Source of the DNA: Hormiphora californensis | Taxonomy: Eukaryota; Ctenophora; Tentaculata; Cydippida; Pleurobrachiidae | Reading direction: 5' to 3' | NCBI GenBank assembly: GCA_020137815.1 | Contig: CM035357.1 | Span: 4,163,496 to 4,227,495, forward strand | DNA: 64,000 nucleotides | In this document: in pieces, positions 60,201 to 64,000 of the stretch | Numbering within the stretch: the first letter of the stretch is position 1 | Layout: each line of letters begins with the position of its first letter | Made by a program: the position numbers and the translations under genes | Notes under the pieces: model-generated | Told to the model about the DNA's origin: nothing | Databases searched by the model: none | What the model saw: only the letters and a program-made list of their open reading frames with translations

Positions 60201-61240
60201 GTATAGGAAAACGTGTGACCACTGTCTTAATCATATACCATTATACCAAGCTGATTTGACAAGCTGTGAACAGTCACAGGAACCAACAAGTTTTCTTAAT
60301 GTCATTTGTTCTTGTCCTAGTAGATTTTAGAGTATATTGAAGAAGTTTTCTAACGGCCACCTCTTCCCTGTAGTGAAACTGAGTCCGAGGAGTGTGATAT
60401 TCCCGAGTGTGTCTGGGACAAGGATTGTTATACTGGTATTGGTGTTCACTACAGGTACATTATGAGACACATTTTGCACAGACAAACACGGAGACACTGA
60501 CAGACATACAGATCATAGATACAGATCATAGATCACATACCGACAGACGGCCGATACGGACAGACATAGTCTGTGTGGCAAACTGCAATGTCTTTCTATC
60601 TGACAGATAATATCTGTGGCAATGTCTGTCTGTCTGTCTCAGCTGTGTACGTCGGTGTCACAGACAAAACATCCGACTGAGTTACCACGTCAATATCAAA
60701 ATAATGCACACATAAGTGTTACGACGTTCACGTATTATGACATCTCAAAGCTAATTATAACCACGAGAGCTAGATCCCAAGGCTAAAGAGCAGAGATAAT
60801 TACGTCTCATATATTTAACCAGCCCCTGACCCCTCAATTTCTGTTTCCAGGGGAGACACCAAGCAAACATGGAGCGGACGAAACTGCCAAAACTGGAACT
60901 CCGATTTCCCCCATCCCCATAGTTACCATTCCCCCAAGTACAATTGGGCCGGTGTGGGTGACCACAACAAGTGCAGGAATCCTGATGGAGAGGGACAACC
61001 TTGGTGTTACACTACCAACCTGTTCCACAGGTATTTCGTGTTGCTAGGGGGGGGGGGTTTAGTTGCTAAGGGGATGTGTTGTTACCAGGGAGATATTTAG
61101 TTGATATGTATGGTTGCTATGGGGATGTTTGATAGGTTTCTACTCCGAATAAAAAATAACAATTCGTCCTTTTCCCTAGGTGGAACTACTGTGACATTGC
61201 CCGGTGCAACAGGGACAAGTTCGATTTCTACCGATTCTAA
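38720..61240 (+). CDS. Secreted cysteine-rich (GCC2/GCC3-like) protein with two kringle domains, 24 exons
   Basis: Exons: 38720-38761, 39376-39442, 41017-41154, 43058-43198, 43363-43506, 43713-43827, 43977-44114, 44774-44923, 45275-45381, 45547-45667, 57355-57446, 57566-57698, 57930-58145, 58297-58370, 58550-58678, 58830-58932, 59129-59292, 59409-59541, 59761-59921, 60091-60200, 60374-60454, 60851-61030, 61180-61240 (plus alternative first exon 42661-42754). Phases close at about 932 aa. Signal peptide MKVVAALFLLAAS. Residues about 37-690 are repeats of C-x2-C-x-AG-x-Y/F-S...G-A-x-x-C, like the ephrin-receptor-like GCC2/GCC3 fold. Kringle 1 (about 769-838) ends EECDIPEC; kringle 2 (about 844-922) has SGRNCQNWNSDFPHPHSYH, CRNPDGEGQPWCYTT and RWNYCDIARC. 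No transmembrane segment: an extracellular adhesion or matrix role is inferred. Exon 43058-43198 has one extra G at 43156-43158 that makes a stop; removing one G restores the frame, so a consensus error or a real null allele. Confidence 0.88.
38833..38912. repeat. 80-bp near-perfect palindrome in intron 1
   Basis: gaattggagacaaacatact and its inverse flank a gtcgattcaaatttgagtcgac centre. Copies of tgacag/cagacaaac repeats border it. Confidence 0.85.
38985..39235. repeat. TGACAGACAA minisatellite
   Basis: Tandem units of acagacaatgacagacaaac and acagtgacagacacggatat types in intron 1 of the kringle gene. Minus-strand ORFs rich in Cys/Val/Leu/Ser are artefacts. Confidence 0.9.
39643..40543 (-). 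CDS. Secreted Gly/Tyr/Gln-rich repeat protein, nested gene
   Basis: Two exons, 40543-40445 and 40326-39643, joined by a 118-bp GT-AG intron; about 260 aa. Signal peptide MKSILFLTLLSLTLAIPV, then an acidic stretch (ETEEPSTEDNDNAE). The mature part repeats GGYGGAQIGWGAQ units, has a non-repetitive block beginning NIIRYKLVKVTTDGETVEAA, and ends with QVAAGGYGQ repeats. Low-complexity Gly/Tyr/Gln secreted proteins are common in extracellular matrices, silks, glues and biomineral organic phases; no specific function can be claimed. The stop at 39643-39645 is TAG where the repeat predicts CAG, and a second in-frame TAG follows eight codons later. TATA box at 40601-40606; ATTAAA at 39585-39590 is a likely poly(A) signal. 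It lies in an intron of the kringle gene, opposite strand. Confidence 0.85.
40601..40606 (-). promoter_or_regulatory. TATA box of the nested Gly-rich gene
   Basis: TATAAA on the minus strand, 58 bp upstream of the ATG, leaving room for a transcription start about 30 bp downstream and a short leader. Confidence 0.6.
40840..41016 (+). repeat. Tandemly duplicated splice acceptors before exon 41017
   Basis: About 45-bp units each carry a CCCAG acceptor plus the first bases of the exon (gttctttctccattctctaa, and in the last two copies gttcgttctcctt). Five acceptor-like copies end with the functional one at 41015-41016. Confidence 0.9.
41130..42290 (+). repeat. Array duplicating the exon-41154 donor, with G10-15 tracts
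   Basis: About 62-bp units contain the last 28 bases of the exon (tgccccgctggacaaacctc, tcttgaag), a GTAAG-type donor, agagagtttgaaat and a run of 10-15 G. Donor copies follow 41154, 41908, 41979, 42040, 42103, 42173 and 42255. The array is interrupted by the MITE at 41215-41896. Confidence 0.88.
41215..41896. mobile_element. 682-bp foldback MITE, TTGGTGACATAGACACC ends, 9-bp TSD
   Basis: Perfect inverted ends and a perfect 9-bp duplication CCTCCCTTG (41206-41214, 41897-41905). Arms of about 330 bp form a long imperfect palindrome. The TSD lies inside one unit of the donor array, so it inserted after the array expanded. A 9-bp TSD suggests a Mutator-like (MULE) transposase. Shares TTGGTRAC ends with 28686-28775. 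Confidence 0.9.
42661..42754 (+). CDS. Alternative first exon or start of a second gene: signal peptide
   Basis: ATG at 42661 opens MVCLGFLFLVVLSIDAS, a good signal peptide, then 14 residues ending at a phase-1 GTAAAA donor. The phase matches the acceptor at 43058 exactly. Using it instead of the first three exons would give a secreted protein of about 881 aa. Either an internal promoter of the kringle gene or evidence that 38720-41154 belongs to a separate gene with an unseen end. Confidence 0.6.
42845..43057 (+). repeat. CCCTAACAACA minisatellite with two truncated copies of the next exon
   Basis: Copies of acceptor CCCCTAG plus the first 46-49 bases of exon 43058 (gtgcctggggttgtgataac, tgtgccgctggaaccattg) begin at 42877 and 42988, each running directly into the minisatellite. 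The real exon starts at 43058. Confidence 0.9.
44130..44208. mobile_element. Pogo-like MITE in the kringle gene
   Basis: TACAGTCGGACCCCAATTTA, then cactaaatcggggtgccact: the same TACAGTCGGACCCC end as 32081-32124. Confidence 0.5.
44570..44757. repeat. 7-bp repeat ATCACTA
   Basis: Roughly 25 units with occasional tactata interruptions, ending beside the acceptor of exon 44774. Confidence 0.93.
45049..45274 (+). repeat. CCCTAACAACA minisatellite with a truncated copy of exon 45275
   Basis: At 45129 an acceptor (TTTAG) is followed by gtgctaccgcatgtgacaag and tgtgccactggaaccattgc, matching the start of exon 45275, then the minisatellite. The real exon follows at 45275. Confidence 0.88.
45717..45817. 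mobile_element. hAT-like MITE, copy 3
   Basis: CAGGAACCGATCGAATCAGG...GGTCGGGTCTTG, flanked by TTAATCAG/TTAATTAG (one mismatch). It sits 48 bp before the giant element. Confidence 0.82.
48785..49055. repeat. CT-rich microsatellite (in the suspect region)
   Basis: Inverted counterpart of the GA tract at 54156-54320, degraded. Confidence 0.75.
51100..51290. repeat. GA-rich microsatellite (in the suspect region)
   Basis: Direct counterpart of 54156-54320, degraded. Confidence 0.75.
52590..53560. repeat. GGCGCC foldback inside the giant element
   Basis: Left arm (about 52617-52905: ggtggcgccaatttcagaat, ggttcacccaagtgaacc, ttagggtcatgacccttt) recurs inverted at 53285-53560. Between them, near-tandem units of gcgatttttatccaatcgcc type occur. 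Confidence 0.88.
54156..54320. repeat. (GA)n microsatellite
   Basis: GA tract with GACA and GTGA interruptions. Confidence 0.93.
54483..54951. mobile_element. TTAA-site foldback nested in the giant element, 469 bp
   Basis: Ends AGTGAGAGTGG...CCACTCTCACT with TTAA on both sides (54479-54482, 54952-54955). Arms of about 165 bp surround a short unique centre. The duplicate module at 52251-52254 shows the uninterrupted TTAA site (cctaatgttaaatgg), an internal empty-site control. End sequence resembles 19715-20384. Confidence 0.92.
54956..55625. repeat. Second partial copy of the 52255-52910 module
   Basis: Near-identical to 52255-52910 from ggtattcctccacgtttgaa through ttagggtcatgacccttt, with a small extra cagttggcgccaa at about 55332. 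It then diverges instead of turning back as the foldback arm. Confidence 0.9.
55930..57000. repeat. Palindrome at the right end of the giant element
   Basis: The block with agggccacggcccttgaaca, ccgccacgtggcggtttt and cagggacgtggcgttgg at 55930-56150 is inverted at 56780-57003. The spacer (56290-56600) is unrelated sequence rich in CCCCTAGA/AGAGTC motifs. Confidence 0.85.
57226..57354. repeat. 10-bp repeat CCCCACAATA
   Basis: About 12 tandem units running directly into the acceptor ACCACAG of exon 57355, so the pyrimidine tract of this splice site is the repeat itself. Confidence 0.92.
59670..59763 (+). repeat. Tandemly duplicated acceptor before exon 59761
   Basis: Three units of about 29 bp, each CTACAG followed by ccaact/ccaaca and taacatctctcttc. 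The functional acceptor is the last, at 59759-59760; the exon begins CCAACTTCG. Confidence 0.9.
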
Positions 61241-61337
61241 ACTCGATCCAGCTTCATTAAGAAATGATTATTTAAATGTACAAATTATTTGAGAATAATT
61301 ACAAAATTTTCGAGTTTAAAGTTTTACAATTTCAAAA

Positions 61338-63162
61338 TCAAGATGCAGCTTTGTTCTTTTTCAGTTCCTTTAATCGTTTAATCTTGTAGCGAAGGAGGAA
61401 CTTGTCCCTTCCAAGTTCACCACAGGACCTTAAAAACGACTCAATGTCAATTGTTTTTCGCTTTTTAGCCTCTGTCAACACGTTTAAACAGTCATCAAGC
61501 GCCCTTCCTTCCGCCCTTAGCAACATAATTTCATTTGACATAGAGTCCCTAGCAACGACCTGGTTATCCACTGAGTGTCCCGCATTATCCCGCATCCTCC
61601 TAATTGTCTCTCCCACCTCAGCCACCTCACCTCTTACCACCTCAACCCCCTCACAACACTCTACAAGGTGTCCCCTAACTACCCCCAGCTCCTCCCTAAC
61701 CTCCTCATTCTCCACCTCCAATTGTTCATTCCTCGCCTCAACCTCACTCACCTCATCCTCAATCTCATCTCGGTACCTCATCAGTTCCTCACCAATCGCT
61801 GTTATCATTTCAAATCTTTGTTCGAGCGAGGAGCAACCAGCAGATGATTCTGTTACTTGTTGGAGGGAGGAACTAGGGCGGGGAGAGTCAACCATTATTG
61901 ACCTTTGTTGAAAACTCTCCCTTTCTGTTGTGGTTTCTGGAAGAAGTTCTTGTTTCTCAACTTGAACAAGGTCATCTAATCCCTTCTCCTCATGTTGGTC
62001 CCTACCTTTCTCAGCAGACCCTGCTTTTTCCATAGACCCACCTCTCTCGACAGACTCTGCCTTTTCTATAGACCCACCTCTCTCGACAGACTCTGCTTTT
62101 TCCATAGACCCACCTCTCTCAACAGAGCTGCCTTTGAAGAAAGGTGACGGGGATAAAGACCGCTTTTCGTACAAAGCATGTCCAATATGGTTGACAATTC
62201 CATCCACCAGTTCACTTAGAATGGGCGTGGCACTCCAGTGAGTTAGGAGGTCGTTGTTAAGGAGTCCGTCCTCTGTCACCCCTAGCAACGGGTCACCTGA
62301 AAATACGGAGTTCCTATTAGTTCCAATTAGGAACTGTAAAATCATTCATTCTGAACCTGTTTCAATGTTTCGCGGCGCTAGTCCAACCTGTACTGGCTCG
62401 ATTCTGCAAGTGCATTTTCAAATCGAAACTTACTGCTCGCCCAACACACTCTTTACATGTTGAGTAAGGAATAGGAATGGCACTATAGCTATAGTAACTC
62501 GAATTATAATTAATCAATTATGATTGATTACTAGAATTGTAACTAATTACCAGCATAATCAGGTACATAGACCAGGGGTGGTTCAAGGGGGTAGGTTTCA
62601 GTCAGGATCATTCTCAGGAACACAACCTGATCCTCATCCTCCGGACAGTGATCTTCCTCCTCCTGGTCCAGGTTAAACAACATCTCCCCCTCGAGAGTTA
62701 TAAAGGTCTGCTCCTGTATGATGGATTGAATTTTTCATACTTTTTTATTCTAAAAGCATGCGGACAGTGTCAGGCGAATCTAGAAAAAAGAGCAGGAATG
62801 CTGGAGTGGAGTGTTCGAAAGCGAGTGGTGAGTTTAGAAAGTACTATTGAGTGGTGATCCAATACTACCCTGTAGTGTTATAGTGGTTGAGACGCCCGTA
62901 AACACCTACCCCAGAACCGAAAGAGAGAGAGAAAAAGGGGAGACTGAGATGGGAATCAGGGAGAAAGTATTAGGGATAGACCTACCACAAGTTCTTGGAA
63001 GACCCATTGAAATTCTTCATACTCTGCGAGGATCTCATTGACATCATCCAACATGACCTCTGGGTAGTGATACTCCTCTGGAATCAACTCTCGAATCAGG
63101 TAACGATCAGTGCCTGATTGCGGGGTGACATCTTCCGCGCCACAAATCATGTCCTGTATCAT
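61338..63162 (-). CDS. TSG101/Vps23-like ESCRT-I subunit, 3 exons
   Basis: Exons 63162-62986, 62713-62551, 62296-61338; GT-AG, phases close, 432 aa. Residues about 15-155 match a UEV (ubiquitin E2 variant) fold: EYHYPEVMLDDVNEIL, then FITLEGEMLFNL, an acidic insertion (DQEEEDHCPEDEDQ), TETYPLEPPLVYV and DGLLNNDLLTHW. UEV proteins lack the E2 catalytic Cys and bind ubiquitin and PTAP motifs. Next comes a 12-residue repeat (SVERGGSMEKAE, four copies), then a long acidic coiled coil (about 265-365), then a steadiness-box-like end (LDDCLNVLTEAKKRKTIDIE, SFLRSCGELGRDKFLLRYKI). This order is that of TSG101/Vps23, which sorts ubiquitinated cargo into multivesicular bodies. It is quite diverged and could be a lineage-specific paralogue. 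Its stop is 97 bp from that of the convergent kringle gene. Confidence 0.72.
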
Positions 63163-63193
63163 GGAATTGGAATCATATTATGGAGATTGGGCT

Positions 63194-63262
63194 ACGCGTG
63201 AGATTGGGTAACGCGTGAGATTTGGTCACGCGTGAGATTTGGTAACGCATGAGATTGGGTCA
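63194..63262. promoter_or_regulatory. Four 17-bp repeats with ACGCGT upstream of the TSG101-like gene
   Basis: Units ACGCGTGAGATTGGGTA start at 63194, 63211, 63228 and 63245 (the last has ACGCAT). They begin about 30 bp upstream of the TSG101-like ATG, in the shared region with the gene at 63947. ACGCGT is palindromic and resembles the MluI cell-cycle box known in fungi; a role here is only inferred. Confidence 0.5.
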
Positions 63263-63641
63263 TGTTTCCATCGAAAAAGATATTACTGAACTAGTAAACA
63301 TTGAAGCAGGTACATTACACACAGAGAGAAGACTGTTATAGCGCTCCAGCTAGGACCTTAGATGCTCCCATTTATTCAGTTGGCTAGCACACAATCACAC
63401 TTGGCGCTGGTAAGGGATGCCTTCTCAACCTGTAGCGAGATGTAAATCAAGTAGCGACATGTTCAATCATTTCTTTCCAAACTCTGGCAGTGATAATTAA
63501 TTAATTATGTAATAGCTGTAGCTGTCCTTGATGAAAAAAGGTTTCTATCTTCATTGACGTATAATGACGAAGTTGTTGTTACGAAGGCACGTATTTTGTT
63601 ATTTTACCAGTTCATACTCCGTCCTATCGTCGGCTGACGTC

Positions 63642-63812
<171 letters not shown>

Positions 63813-63946
63813 AGATAGAGAAAGAAAGATTGTTTACGTAGGGATAGCACCACACATCTGCGCCACAGTCAAGTGTTACATCCGTTTAGATTCGTTTGAC
63901 TCGATCACAACCACATACAAGTTTGAGCAGATACACATAAAACATT

Positions 63947-63986
63947 ATGTTGCGGATATCCCTTGTTATCCTTCTAGGACTTGTCT
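63947..63986 (+). CDS. First exon of a secreted-protein gene, cut by the window end
   Basis: ATG at 63947 encodes MLRISLVILLGLV, a hydrophobic signal peptide, followed by a good donor (GTAAGT at 63987). The phase-1 donor after the signal peptide matches the other secreted genes here. The rest lies outside the window. Confidence 0.55.
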
Positions 63987-64000
63987 GTAAGTTCCTAATT

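Overview
The window is eukaryotic nuclear DNA, almost certainly from an animal. It holds multi-exon genes with GT-AG introns, secreted modular proteins built from phase-1 exons (cysteine-rich GCC2/GCC3-like repeats plus two kringles), a GALK2-type sugar kinase, a TSG101-type ESCRT protein, non-LTR retrotransposons and many foldback DNA transposons. An early-branching metazoan such as a sponge would fit, but the species cannot be fixed from this sequence alone. ORF length is a poor gene guide here, because most long ORFs are tandem repeats, (CT)n/(GA)n tracts or palindromic transposons.

Layout. 1-3 kb: intergenic, with one inverted-repeat element. 3.0-30.9 kb (+): a complete 12-exon GALK2-like gene (451 aa) whose 1.4 kb of coding sequence is spread over 28 kb by transposons. 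These include a 1.1-kb foldback in intron 1, a 2.4-kb TGGCGCCA-palindrome element and a broken minus-strand LINE in intron 2, and in intron 4 a plus-strand LINE itself split by three foldback elements. 35.2-36.8 kb (+): a 4-exon gene for a 167-aa protein with a glutaredoxin-like C-terminal half and a possibly acylated N-terminus. 38.7-61.2 kb (+): a 24-exon gene for a secreted protein of about 930 aa, with a possible second signal-peptide first exon at 42.66 kb. Nested in its second intron on the minus strand is a small gene for a secreted Gly/Tyr/Gln-rich repeat protein (39.6-40.5 kb). One of its introns carries an 11.3-kb transposon-like element (45.9-57.2 kb). 61.3-63.2 kb (-): a 3-exon TSG101/Vps23-like gene, convergent with the kringle gene. 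63.95 kb (+): the signal-peptide exon of another secreted protein, cut by the window end.

The most distinctive signals are these. (1) Two elements share termini (GGTAGTATG...GGTCGTGCGC), have perfect 8-bp target-site duplications, and are filled with TGGCGCCA/TTTGGCGCCAAA palindromes, the latter matching the E2F consensus. (2) Splice sites with adjoining exon sequence have repeatedly been tandem-duplicated into intronic minisatellites in the kringle gene. (3) A LINE is split by three foldback insertions whose removal leaves its reading frame continuous. (4) About 46-52.2 kb looks like a homopolymer-damaged consensus of the same repeats found cleanly at 52.2-57 kb, so part of the 11.3-kb element is probably an assembly-quality artefact. 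The genes show no sign of forming one pathway.
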